Shown: piece by piece, positions 23,345-31,924 of the stretch
Layout: each line of letters opens with the position of its first letter
Numbering within the stretch: position 1 is the first letter of the stretch
NCBI GenBank assembly: GCA_025055235.1
Contig: JANWYN010000104.1
Span: forward strand, 1-32,875
Reading direction: 5' to 3'
Length of the DNA stretch: 32,875 nt
Source: Candidatus Roseilinea sp.
GTDB taxonomy: Bacteria > Chloroflexota > Anaerolineae > J036 > Brachytrichaceae
Translations under genes and position numbers: made by a program
Notes under the pieces: generated by a model
Told to the model about the DNA's origin: nothing
Seen by the model: only the letters and a program-made list of their open reading frames with translations
The model's database searches: none

Positions 23345-23469
23345 TCGGCGGCTGAGCCTGTCGCGGCGGCTGAGCTTGCCGAAGCCGCCGCTGCTGTGCC
23401 GCCGTTGCCTTCGACAAGCTCAGGCAACGGCGCAGGAACTCTCGGCGGCTGAGCTTGCCAAAGCCGCCG
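23345..23469. repeat. Cluster of CTGAGCTTG-type hairpins
   Basis: Three full hairpins, and a partial one at 23345. Stems: GCGGCGGCT/AGCCGCCGC (23363-23391), GCCGTTGCCT/AGGCAACGGC (23401-23431, perfect 10 bp) and CGGCGGCT/AGCCGCCG (23443-23469). Each loop carries the same core, (T)GAGCTTG-CGAA or its complement. The cluster fills the 146-bp gap between two convergent genes and may act as a two-way transcription stop. Confidence 0.8.
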
Positions 23470-23484
23470 CTGCCACCGCAAGCG

Positions 23485-24285
23485 TCATTCGCCCTGATCT
23501 ATCCCTACCTCGCGGATCTGCTCTTTGCCGCGCACGGCGTCCCAGACGCGGTTGATGCTTCTTGCGCCCTGGATGAGGGGGGTGAATGAATTCAGGCGGT
23601 AGGCCACCACGTCGTCGTGCAGCCGGTCGAGCTCCTCCGTCAGCGCCTGCTCCATGCGCGCGGTGATCTGGCGCGGATCCATCGCCCCTGCCCCATTCTC
23701 TCTGCGCACGACGATGGGCTGCCCAACGCTGATGAAGGCATCGGGCTTTTGCTCGCCGATGAATTCGTAGCGCAGCGCGATCGGGTAGAGCACGCACGCG
23801 CCGGCCCGCTGTGCCGTCTTGCTCGCGATGCGGCCGGCGCCCTGGTAGAACACGAGCGGCCGCACGTCATTGGCGCGGATCTCGCCCTGCGGGAAGATGA
23901 GCAGCGCGCGAGGCCCTGCGCTGCGTCGCGGCGCCTCGGTGAGCAGGCTGATGGCGTAGTTCATACTCTCCACCGCACTGCGTGGATCGCGGCGGTTGAC
24001 CGAGAACGCGCCGCACCAGCGGAAGAACCCGTAGCGCGCGAGCTGGATGTCCTCGACCATCACGTAGCCGTCGGTATGCCAGCACTCCTCGTTCAGCGCC
24101 ATCGCCAGGTGCGCGTCCCACCATGCGCTGTGGTTGCCGAACATGATGAGCGGAGGCGACCCCGGGCCGGGTGGCGGGGCAGCCTGCCTCAGGTAGATGC
24201 GATGAAACGACGATCTCAGTTGTGCCTTGACCAGGAAGAAGTAAATCAGCCAGTTGAGCAACGGGTGCTTGCGAGCCGTGATCAC
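23485..24285 (-). CDS. Lysophospholipid/glycerolipid acyltransferase (PlsC-like)
   Basis: Predicted 266-residue membrane-associated acyltransferase. The catalytic box NHSAWWD (H-x4-D) and the later FPQGEIR block, which binds the glycerol phosphate, are both clear; a hydrophobic N-terminal stretch ([15 protein letters not shown]) would contact the membrane. It may make phosphatidate or acylate another lipid alcohol. The 5' end is uncertain: no ATG is well placed, and I use GTG 24285. The frame stays open to 24645, but that would overlap the binding-protein gene. Confidence 0.8.
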   Translation of the reverse strand: MITARKHPLLNWLIYFFLVKAQLRSSFHRIYLRQAAPPPGPGSPPLIMFGNHSAWWDAHLAMALNEECWHTDGYVMVEDIQLARYGFFRWCGAFSVNRRDPRSAVESMNYAISLLTEAPRRSAGPRALLIFPQGEIRANDVRPLVFYQGAGRIASKTAQRAGACVLYPIALRYEFIGEQKPDAFISVGQPIVVRRENGAGAMDPRQITARMEQALTEELDRLHDDVVAYRLNSFTPLIQGARSINRVWDAVRGKEQIREVGIDQGE

Positions 24286-24336
24286 GTTTGGGCCCGATGG
24301 TACACAATCAAGCTGTGCATTCGATAATCTCACGCA

Positions 24337-24369
24337 ACCGGTCAGGCCGCTCCGAGCAGTCTGACCGGT
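24337..24369. repeat. 33-bp near-perfect palindrome upstream of the ABC operon
   Basis: ACCGGTCAG (24337-24345) pairs with CTGACCGGT (24361-24369), and the inner GCTC-C-GAGC pairs too, so 14 of 16 arm positions match. It ends 9 bp before the TAAAAT box and covers the -35 position. It could be an operator or a transcript hairpin. Confidence 0.65.
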
Positions 24370-24378
24370 GTTCTGCGC

Positions 24379-24384
24379 TAAAAT
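24379..24384 (+). promoter_or_regulatory. -10 box TAAAAT for the amino acid ABC transporter operon
   Basis: TAAAAT lies 113 bp upstream of the binding-protein start, directly after the 33-bp palindrome. Confidence 0.45.
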
Positions 24385-24497
24385 TTGCGCCCACACGGCG
24401 AATGCGTTGTGCAACGGTGCGTGAAAGCCCGCCACCATCAGCAGCTCGCCCTCACGCCGTTGCACGTAACTCACACGAAACGAGAGGAGTGTCCAAC

Positions 24498-25415
24498 ATG
24501 AACAGACTACGCACGATCGGATTGCTCGCTGCAGCAGCAATGTCCCTAGCCGCTTGCGCCGCCCCTCCTGCGGCACCCGCGGCCCCGGCCGCGCCGGCGG
24601 CAACGGCAGCGCCGGCAGAGCCCACGGCGCAGCCGCAGGCGGCAACAGGGTTGCCCGACCTGGGCGGCCGCGAGATCACCATCGCCATCGAGAACGCCTA
24701 CATCCCGTTCAACTACATCCGGCTGGATACTGGCCAGGCCGAGGGTTGGGACTATGACGCCCTCGCCGAGATCTGCCGCCGCTTGAACTGTAAGCCTGTG
24801 TTCCGCGAGATTGCTTGGGACGGCATGATCGCTGCGGTCGCCGCCGGCCAATTCGACATGGCTGCCGACGGCATCACCATCACCGAGGAGCGCAAGAAGA
24901 CCGTGGACTTCTCCGACGGCTACATCAAGGTAGATCAGCGCTTGGTCGTTCGCGTGGATGAGAACCGCTTCTCCACCGTCGAGGAATTCAAGAAGGGCGA
25001 CTTCAAGCTGGCCACGCAGAAGGGCACGACGAACTACGACGAAGGCGTGAAGCTGGTCGGCGAAGCGCGCGTGATCGCGTTCGACGACTTCGGTTCGGCG
25101 GTGCAGGCGGTGATCTCCAAGGACGCCGACGCCGTGATCATTGACGACGTGGCCGGCCAGGGCTACGTCGGCGTGAACGCCGACAAGCTCAAGCTGCTCG
25201 ATGGCATCGTCAGCGAGGGCCAGGAGCTCGGCTTCATCTTCCCAAAGGGCAGCGACTTGGTCGGGCCGATCAACGCCGCGCTGAAGTCTATGCGCGAGGA
25301 CGGCACATTGCAGCGCCTGCAGGAGAAGTGGTTCCCGAAGGGCCGCCAGGTGATCGAATACGATCAGATCGGCCCGGGCGCCTATGGTGACCCCACGCCG
25401 ACGCCGAAACCGTAG
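24498..25415 (+). CDS. Polar amino acid ABC transporter, substrate-binding lipoprotein
   Basis: A 305-residue family 3 solute-binding protein. The signal peptide ends in the lipobox LAAC (Cys20), followed by an Ala/Pro-rich linker (21-50) that tethers it outside the membrane. The binding domain opens with [14 protein letters not shown] and has the family signature [20 protein letters not shown], which forms the ligand pocket and hinge. The C-terminal tail PTPTPKP is low in complexity. The ligand is probably a polar or charged amino acid. A GAGGAG ribosome site precedes ATG 24498. It is first in a three-gene operon with permease and ATPase. Confidence 0.95.
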   Translation: MNRLRTIGLLAAAAMSLAACAAPPAAPAAPAAPAATAAPAEPTAQPQAATGLPDLGGREITIAIENAYIPFNYIRLDTGQAEGWDYDALAEICRRLNCKPVFREIAWDGMIAAVAAGQFDMAADGITITEERKKTVDFSDGYIKVDQRLVVRVDENRFSTVEEFKKGDFKLATQKGTTNYDEGVKLVGEARVIAFDDFGSAVQAVISKDADAVIIDDVAGQGYVGVNADKLKLLDGIVSEGQELGFIFPKGSDLVGPINAALKSMREDGTLQRLQEKWFPKGRQVIEYDQIGPGAYGDPTPTPKP

Positions 25416-25504
25416 CGGTTGAGCGTCGCTTGCGGGATTGCGCACATCGAGTACAACAGGCGCGCAACTGGCGGCACGTGCCAGTTGCGCGCTTGCCTTT
25501 CGCC

Positions 25505-26401
25505 ATGTCGTTGACGACCGGGCCGCAGCAATCGGCGGCCATCCCACTCGATCCGACGGCGGACCGCTCGGCACAGGGCCGGTTCGTGGATCGCATGTCG
25601 CAGTGGCCGTGGTGGTTGCTGATCATCGTGTTCTTCGGCGTGCTGATCGTCTGGAACGCGATGACCAGCGAGCTGTATTCGGCCATCTTCAGCCGGCTGC
25701 TGCTGGGCATCGGCGTCACCATCTTCACCACGCTGGTCGCCTACAGCCTGGCCATCATCATCGGGTTGATCGCCGGGCTGGGCCGCGTGTCGCAGAACCC
25801 GATCATCTTCAACATCGCCACGCTCTACGTGCAGGTTATCCGCGGCGTGCCGATTTTGGTGCAGTTGCTGGTGATCGCGTTCGTCATCGTGCCCATTGTC
25901 ATTGATGGCATCAATCTGCTGGGCAGCGCGCTGGCGCCGATCTTGGGCGGCGACAACTTCCTAACCCGCACCAAGCCGCAAGACGTGCCGTTCCTTACCC
26001 GCAGCATCATTGCGTTGGCCATCGCCTACGGCGGCTTTCAGGCCGAGACGTTCCGCGCCGGCATCCAGTCCATCAGCAAAGGGCAGATGGAGGCGGCGCG
26101 CTCGCTGGGCATGAGCTACCTGCAGGCCATGCGCTACATCATCCTGCCGCAGGCCATCCGGCGCGTGCTGCCACCGCTGGGCAACGACTTCATCGCCATG
26201 CTGAAGGATTCGTCGCTGGTGTCGGTGCTCGGCGTGCGCGACATCACTCAGGAAGCGCGCCTCTATGCCTCGGCCTCGTTCCGCTTCTTGGAGACTTACA
26301 CGTCGCTGGCCTTCTTGTATCTGACCATGACCATCGTGCTATCGTTGGGCGTCAAGTGGCTGGAGAACCGGCTGAACAGCGAAGGTCGCGCACAGGGGTG
26401 A
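25505..26401 (+). CDS. Polar amino acid ABC transporter, permease
   Basis: A 298-residue HisM/GlnP-type permease. After a polar head come a hydrophobic helix ([15 protein letters not shown]) and further membrane helices ([32 protein letters not shown] and others). The cytoplasmic EAA loop, [20 protein letters not shown], docks the ATPase. One gene for the membrane part implies a homodimer. ATG 25505 is chosen since the frame before it (from 25430) has no domain. It ends 5 bp before the ATPase start. Confidence 0.93.
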   Translation: MSLTTGPQQSAAIPLDPTADRSAQGRFVDRMSQWPWWLLIIVFFGVLIVWNAMTSELYSAIFSRLLLGIGVTIFTTLVAYSLAIIIGLIAGLGRVSQNPIIFNIATLYVQVIRGVPILVQLLVIAFVIVPIVIDGINLLGSALAPILGGDNFLTRTKPQDVPFLTRSIIALAIAYGGFQAETFRAGIQSISKGQMEAARSLGMSYLQAMRYIILPQAIRRVLPPLGNDFIAMLKDSSLVSVLGVRDITQEARLYASASFRFLETYTSLAFLYLTMTIVLSLGVKWLENRLNSEGRAQG

Positions 26402-26406
26402 GAGCG

Positions 26407-27159
<753 letters not shown>

Positions 27160-28281
27160 CTACGCCGTCACCATGCGCGGACGGCCCGGGCCGTACAGCC
27201 GAACGGTCTGGGGCCGGTCTGTCCATAAGCCGGGGATGCACGTCCTGCATTGCGGGCAGGCGCCCTCGGCGGTGAGGTGGTAGCCCAAGATCACATAGCC
27301 GTAGCGCTCGATCAACGTGGTGCCGCAGGTGGGGCAGAAAGTGTGCTCGAACTCGCCGACCCGGCCGGGCAGGTTGCCCGCATACACGTAGCGCAACCCG
27401 GCCGTGCGCCCGATCTCGGCAGCGCGCAGGAGCGTTCGCGCGTCGGTGTCGTCCGGGTCGGTCATCTTGTAGTCCTTGTGAAACGCCGTCACGTGCCATG
27501 GGATGTCGGGCGAGAGCGCGGCGATGAAGTTCGCTGCGTCGCGCAACTCGGCGTCGCTGTCGTTGAAGCCGGGGATGACCAGCGTCACGATCTCCAGCCA
27601 GAACCCCAGCGCATGCACCAGCCGGATGCCGTCGAGCACGCGCTGCAGCACGGCGCCCAACCGGCGATAGTTCTTGTCGGACATGGTCTTTAGGTCAATC
27701 TTGTAGGCGACGACGTAAGGGCGGATGTACTCCAACACTTCGCGGGTGGCGTTGCCGTTGGAGATGTAGACGCATTTCAGCCCGGCCTGCACTGCCTCTT
27801 TGAAGATCGCCACCGCCCACTCGCTGGTGATGAGCGGCTCGTTGTAGGAGGAGCCGACCAGTTGAGCCCCCTGCCGCTTGGCCAGCGCTACGAGCTGCTT
27901 CGGCGTGACGATCACCGGCTGCGCGCCGGCCAGTTCGGACGCCGGATCGCGCAGGGCCTGTGAGGTGACCCAGTTCTGGCAATATGGGCAGTGCATGTCA
28001 CAGCCCAGCATGCCGAAAGTGAGCGTGTCGGAGCCGGGATAGACGTGGAAGAACGGCTTCTTCTCGGTCGGGTCGCATTGCAGCGCGCCGACATAGCCCC
28101 ACGGCACGCGGAGCGTGCCTGCTGCGTTGAAGCGCACCTTGCAGATGCCGCGCCGCCCCGGGCGAATGAGGCAGCGATGGCCGCAGGCGTAACACGCCAC
28201 CGATCCGTCGGCTTGCCGGGTGTACAGCTCGCCCTCGACCGTCAATGCATCGAGCACTTGTCCGAGCGTCTGCTTCGCCAT
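27160..28281 (-). CDS. amrS: AmmeMemoRadiSam-system radical SAM enzyme
   Basis: A 373-residue radical SAM protein related to pyruvate formate-lyase activating enzymes. The 4Fe-4S/SAM motif is Cys94-x3-Cys98-x2-Cys101 (GCDMHCPYCQNW). An N-terminal Cys set (Cys30, 33, 37, 47) and a C-terminal CPTCG ... CPQC pair look like metal ribbons. SSYNEPLITSEW, ISNGNATREVLEYI and VTLVIPGFNDSDAEL are family segments. Its substrate is not known to me. Genes for the usual partners (AMMECR1-like and MEMO-like proteins) are not adjacent here. ATG 28281 has GGAGGAAGG just upstream, and a good sigma70-type promoter lies at 28446-28474. Confidence 0.93.
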   Translation of the reverse strand: MAKQTLGQVLDALTVEGELYTRQADGSVACYACGHRCLIRPGRRGICKVRFNAAGTLRVPWGYVGALQCDPTEKKPFFHVYPGSDTLTFGMLGCDMHCPYCQNWVTSQALRDPASELAGAQPVIVTPKQLVALAKRQGAQLVGSSYNEPLITSEWAVAIFKEAVQAGLKCVYISNGNATREVLEYIRPYVVAYKIDLKTMSDKNYRRLGAVLQRVLDGIRLVHALGFWLEIVTLVIPGFNDSDAELRDAANFIAALSPDIPWHVTAFHKDYKMTDPDDTDARTLLRAAEIGRTAGLRYVYAGNLPGRVGEFEHTFCPTCGTTLIERYGYVILGYHLTAEGACPQCRTCIPGLWTDRPQTVRLYGPGRPRMVTA

Positions 28282-28445
28282 TGTCCTTCCTCCAGCGAGT
28301 AGACGATCCCTGAAGCCGGCGATGGCGCATCGGCCTTGCCGCAGCGTCGTGATGCGAAGGCGACGTCCGCACAGCCGGGCGAAGCGACGATTTGCAGTGT
28401 CGAGCGATCGGGTCAAGGCCGGCAGCCAACGCCTCGACGCCGATG

Positions 28446-28474
28446 ACTGTAATCCTGTGGGAAGGGTATGTCAA
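28446..28474 (-). promoter_or_regulatory. Sigma70-type promoter for amrS
   Basis: On the minus strand: TTGACA (28469-28474), a spacer of exactly 17 bp, then TACAGT (28446-28451). The -35 is perfect and the -10 matches 4 of 6. The leader would be about 160 nt. It begins about 20 bp past the herA stop. Confidence 0.6.
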
Positions 28475-28494
28475 TCCCCGCGCGACGACCCTGC

Positions 28495-30195
28495 CTACAC
28501 CAGTCCCTCGTCCAGCGGACGCCGCCCCAGCTTCTTTTGATTGATGGCGCGGCGCTCCTCAGGCGTGAGCGCTGCCCGGTCGTCGGCGTATTGCGCGTAG
28601 ATCGCCTCGCCGTATTCGGTCGTGCGCACCACCACCGGCATTGGCACGGCGTGGCCCATGATCAGCGCCTGCTGTTTGCTCTCCAGCGCGGCCAGCACGC
28701 TGCGCAGTTGCTGCGCGCCGCTCACGCCGGTGAAGACCGCGGCGATGTCGCGCTCGTCGCTCAGCGCACAGGTGATGCGCGTGCCGATCTGGCTCAGCAC
28801 CTCGGCGTCAATCTGGCTGGGGCGCTGATCCACGATCAGCAGCGTGACGTTGTATTTGCGCAGCTCGCGGGCGATCGTGCCGAAGATGGTCAGGTCGGCC
28901 ACGCTCGGCTCCAGGAACTTGTGTGCTTCTTCGACCGCGATGACGAGCTTCTTCGGCTCTGCACCGCCGCCGCCTTCCGCAGCTTCCTTCATCTCGACGT
29001 AGCGACGGTGGATGCGCCGGGTGAGGAAGTTGGCGACGAAGACGTAGGCCGGCAGGTCGTTGCCGTAGCGCCCGAATTCCACCACCACGCTCTCGCCGCG
29101 CGTGAGATGGTTCAGCACCCGCTCGGCGAAGTCTTCGGCCACTTCTGGGCGCAGGAAGTCGAACTTCAGCAGCCGGCTGAGCTTGCGCTGCATGGCGTAG
29201 TAGGTGCCCTCGGCGATTTTGTTGCTGTCGAACAGCGCTTGTACTTCCGGTGGCACGTCGTCGCTGAGCAGTTGGCGAACCCAGGCGTGCGGGAAGCGGC
29301 GCTTGAGCGCGTGCAGCGCGTTCACCTGCACGTCGCTCAGGCTGAGCACGTTGCGCAGCATTTCGATGTCTTCCGGCTCGATCTGGTCGTAGCCGATCTG
29401 CAAGGCGAACTCCGGCCGCGAGCCGCGCGCTTTGGACGACGCCTCGTCCAGCGTGACGATCACCACCTTTTGGCAAATCGCGTTGAGCTGCTTCAGCCCC
29501 TTGAGCTTGCGCCCGCCGTCGCCCTTCAGCGTGTAGCCGTAGTCGTTGTGCATGTCGAAGATCAGCACGCTGGCCAGGTCGCGCCGGATGATGCTGGCGA
29601 GCAGCGGCAGGGTGAGGAAGGTCTTGCCCGTGCCGCTGCGCCCGAACACCGCGCTGCTGCGCTCCACGAAGCGCTCCAGGTTGAGCTTGATCTCGATGGC
29701 CTCGTCTTCGACCGAGGCGCCGATGCGATAGGCGGTGCGCTCCTCGGCGGCGAAGATCTCCTGCACCTCGTCGGGCGTGGCGCGATAGGCGACGGTGAAA
29801 TGCGCCGGCACGCTCTTCACCGGCTTCACCTCGCCCTGCCCTTCCTTCACCAGCATCGGCTTAACGTGCAACACGCCGTAGGCCACGGTGCCGCGGTAGA
29901 TTTCCATGCGCAGGTCATCGGCCGGCGGGGACTGTACCAGGGCGGCGTCGGTCGTGTCGAGCCGGATGTCGGTGACCAGGCCGAAGAATTTGCGATCGGT
30001 CTGTCCTTTGATGGTGACGTACGAGCCGACGGCCACGCCCTCGACGATCACATCGCCATCCAGCTTGACGAGCACGCCATCGTTGAGCGACCCGCCGATG
30101 ACCACGCCGAGGCGCGCGGGCAATCCGTCGCGCCGCAGGCGCGCCAACTCGCTCGGCGCGAAGGGGTTGAGGTCGGAGAGCAGGTCGGCGGTCAC
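28495..30195 (-). CDS. herA: HerA-like hexameric ATPase/DNA translocase with N-terminal HAS-barrel
   Basis: A 566-residue FtsK/HerA-superfamily ATPase. The N-terminal about 115 residues form a small beta barrel (LGVVIGGSLNDGVLVKL ... VGSYVTIKGQ) like the HAS-barrel of archaeal HerA. Walker A is GRSGTGKT at 185-192; Walker B is KLVIAVEEAHKF near 415-426; LLIVDQRPSQID and GTRITCALSDERDI follow. HerA normally pumps DNA together with the NurA nuclease in end resection, but no nurA is in view. The start is GTG 30195, with GGAGGG 6 bp upstream. It is divergent from the ATPase-TPR pair across a 418-bp gap of palindromic repeats. The barrel points to a repair role more than to the HerA variants of defence islands. 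Confidence 0.92.
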   Translation of the reverse strand: MTADLLSDLNPFAPSELARLRRDGLPARLGVVIGGSLNDGVLVKLDGDVIVEGVAVGSYVTIKGQTDRKFFGLVTDIRLDTTDAALVQSPPADDLRMEIYRGTVAYGVLHVKPMLVKEGQGEVKPVKSVPAHFTVAYRATPDEVQEIFAAEERTAYRIGASVEDEAIEIKLNLERFVERSSAVFGRSGTGKTFLTLPLLASIIRRDLASVLIFDMHNDYGYTLKGDGGRKLKGLKQLNAICQKVVIVTLDEASSKARGSRPEFALQIGYDQIEPEDIEMLRNVLSLSDVQVNALHALKRRFPHAWVRQLLSDDVPPEVQALFDSNKIAEGTYYAMQRKLSRLLKFDFLRPEVAEDFAERVLNHLTRGESVVVEFGRYGNDLPAYVFVANFLTRRIHRRYVEMKEAAEGGGGAEPKKLVIAVEEAHKFLEPSVADLTIFGTIARELRKYNVTLLIVDQRPSQIDAEVLSQIGTRITCALSDERDIAAVFTGVSGAQQLRSVLAALESKQQALIMGHAVPMPVVVRTTEYGEAIYAQYADDRAALTPEERRAINQKKLGRRPLDEGLV

Positions 30196-30361
30196 TGCGC
30201 ACCCTCCGCGGATGGATGAAGGCGATCGCCCGTCCCGCGAAGCGCGTCGGGCGCCGGCGCAGCGGGGATGCGCGCCACTTCGCCGTGCCGGCTCCCCCGC
30301 AGCGTCCTCTCTTTTGCCTTGGCTTGCATGGCCCTAGATTATCCAGGGTTTTTGACCGTGG

Positions 30362-30413
30362 GGTGCATTCGCCAGATGTTTTGCCTTCACTTGCCCCTAT
30401 ACGCGAATGCACC
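30362..30413. repeat. 11-bp perfect inverted repeat around a 30-bp loop
   Basis: GGTGCATTCGC (30362-30372) and GCGAATGCACC (30403-30413). The same ends, shortened to GCATTCGC/GCGAATGC, frame the element at 7050-7131. It lies in the herA / ATPase intergenic region. Confidence 0.65.
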
Positions 30414-30446
30414 TTCGCCGGGGGTGCACTTTCCAACAAGGGCATT

Positions 30447-30477
30447 GCGCGGATTTGCGCAGCGGATGAATCCGCGC
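30447..30477. repeat. 9-bp perfect inverted repeat
   Basis: GCGCGGATT (30447-30455) and AATCCGCGC (30469-30477). It joins directly onto the long family A repeat. Confidence 0.6.
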
Positions 30478-30572
30478 GCAACGCATGGCAAAGCCGGCGC
30501 ACGGCCGGCTGTGCCGCAGATTGCCCGCGACTTCAGTCGCCGGGCAATTTGCCCCGGCGGCAAATACACCCC
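30467..30572 (+). repeat. Long copy of dispersed palindromic repeat family A (copy 3)
   Basis: Nearly identical to 15098-15203: hairpin AGCCGG-N7-CCGGCT (30492-30510), core GCCCGCGACT-TC-AGTCGCCGGGC (30523-30545), CCGGCGG block and CAAATACACCCC end. It ends 27 bp before a TACAAT box. Together with the two inverted repeats before it, it makes up about half of the 418-bp gap; the stretch 30196-30360 shows no clear feature. Confidence 0.8.
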
Positions 30573-30599
30573 GACCGCGCATTCGGCGCCATGCGCGGC

Positions 30600-30605
30600 T
30601 ACAAT
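30600..30605 (+). promoter_or_regulatory. -10 box TACAAT, leaderless promoter for the ATPase gene
   Basis: TACAAT (5 of 6 to consensus) ends 8 bp before ATG 30614, with no Shine-Dalgarno sequence, so the mRNA should start at or near the ATG. Confidence 0.5.
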
Positions 30606-30613
30606 ATCCGCGC

Positions 30614-31924
30614 ATGACGCTCGGACCGGCGCGCGACCTGCGCGAAGCCATCCGCATCTTCAACCCGCAGCGCCCGCTGGAGGGCGAGGCGCTGCACGCC
30701 TACTACGCCGACCGCGGCAGCACTGCCCGCCGCGACATGCGCACCTTCCTCGAGTTGTATGCGGGCGAGCCGATCGCCATGCTGTTCACCGGCCACAGCG
30801 GCAGCGGCAAGACCACCGAGCTGAACAAGCTGATCGAGGAGCTGGGCGACCGCTACTTCGTCGTCAAGGTCAGCACCGGCACGATCATCCCGCCGACCGA
30901 CCTGACCTACGTGGACGTCATCCTGATCGCGGCCATGGCGCTCTTCCGCGCCGCGTCGGACGCCAACTTGATCCAGCGCGCCCCGGCGCAGATCGTCGAG
31001 GGCGTGTGGGAGCAGGTGAAACAGGTGATTGACAGGGTGATCTTCGGCGACCTGCCCTATCGCCGGCCGGCCCAGCCGGCCGAGGTCGGCGTCAAAGTCG
31101 GCATCCCGTCCATCGTGCAGGGGCTGGCGCTGGAATTCGAGGCCCGCTTCAAGAACGAGCCGCACACCCGCCGGCAGATCCGCGAGCGCATGCAGGATCG
31201 CCTCTCGGAGGTGATTGACAGGGCCAACCTACTGAGCGCCGAGATCCGGCACCGCTACCGCGCGCCGGTGCTGCTCGTCGTCGAGGACACCGACAAGCCC
31301 GACCCGGCCCGCGCCGGCGAATTGTTCTTCGACCACCCGCAGTCGCTCACCGCCTTCAACGCCTCGGTCATCTACACCTTCCCGATCGCGCTGCGCTACA
31401 CCGCCAAGTTCAACGAGGTGGACCGCTACTTCAAGTGCTTCCGCATGCCCAACCTGCCGCTGCACGACAAGGCCGGCGCGGCAGATGAAAGCGGCCGCCG
31501 CGTGCTCGATCACGCCATCGCGCTGCGCATGGACGCGGCGCTGATCGCGCCTTCGGCGCGCCGGAAGATCATCCTCGCCAGCGGCGGCGTGATGCGCATG
31601 TTGATCGGCCTGGTCCAGAACGCCGCCGTGAACGCCTATGCCCGCGGCGCGAGTTGCATCGAAGACCCGGACGCCGACCGCGCCATCGCCGACCTGCGCA
31701 AGGATTTCATCGCCGCCCTGAAGAGCGCCGACTACCCGATCCTGGCGGCGCGCTACCGCGACAAATGGCTGAGCAGCGACGGCGCGCTGCAAGAGCTGCT
31801 GCAGATGCGCGCCCTGCTGGAATACGAGAACGGCGAGCCGTGGTGCGATGTGCACCCGGTCGTATTGCCGCTGATGGCCGAGCGCGTGCCGGGCTTCGCG
31901 CCGGGGGAGGAGCGCGCGACATGA
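30614..31924 (+). CDS. P-loop ATPase of unknown role, coupled to a TPR protein
   Basis: A 436-residue AAA/STAND-like P-loop ATPase. Walker A is GHSGSGKTT (60-68), and Walker B with a following polar pair is VLLVVEDTDK (about 219-228). A sensor-like stretch comes next (FNASVIYTFPIALRYTAKF). A C-terminal helical part (about 290-436) could be a winged-helix or lid region. There is no nuclease, membrane or signal segment. I recall similar proteins, with DLDK-like Walker B, as unnamed ATPases in other phyla, often beside TPR genes. Its stop overlaps the TPR gene start (ATGA), so the two are translated together. Likely a conformational switch driving the partner; the process is unknown. Start chosen by the TACAAT box 8 bp upstream. 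Confidence 0.8.
   Translation: MTLGPARDLREAIRIFNPQRPLEGEALHAYYADRGSTARRDMRTFLELYAGEPIAMLFTGHSGSGKTTELNKLIEELGDRYFVVKVSTGTIIPPTDLTYVDVILIAAMALFRAASDANLIQRAPAQIVEGVWEQVKQVIDRVIFGDLPYRRPAQPAEVGVKVGIPSIVQGLALEFEARFKNEPHTRRQIRERMQDRLSEVIDRANLLSAEIRHRYRAPVLLVVEDTDKPDPARAGELFFDHPQSLTAFNASVIYTFPIALRYTAKFNEVDRYFKCFRMPNLPLHDKAGAADESGRRVLDHAIALRMDAALIAPSARRKIILASGGVMRMLIGLVQNAAVNAYARGASCIEDPDADRAIADLRKDFIAALKSADYPILAARYRDKWLSSDGALQELLQMRALLEYENGEPWCDVHPVVLPLMAERVPGFAPGEERAT

Noticed and set aside
24286..24645. N-terminal extension of the acyltransferase
   Set aside because: It would overlap the ABC promoter, the palindrome and the binding-protein signal peptide, and its sequence has no acyltransferase features.
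28468..30219. 583-codon open frame antisense to herA
   Set aside because: High GC in the third codon position of herA keeps the opposite frame open; no motif is seen.
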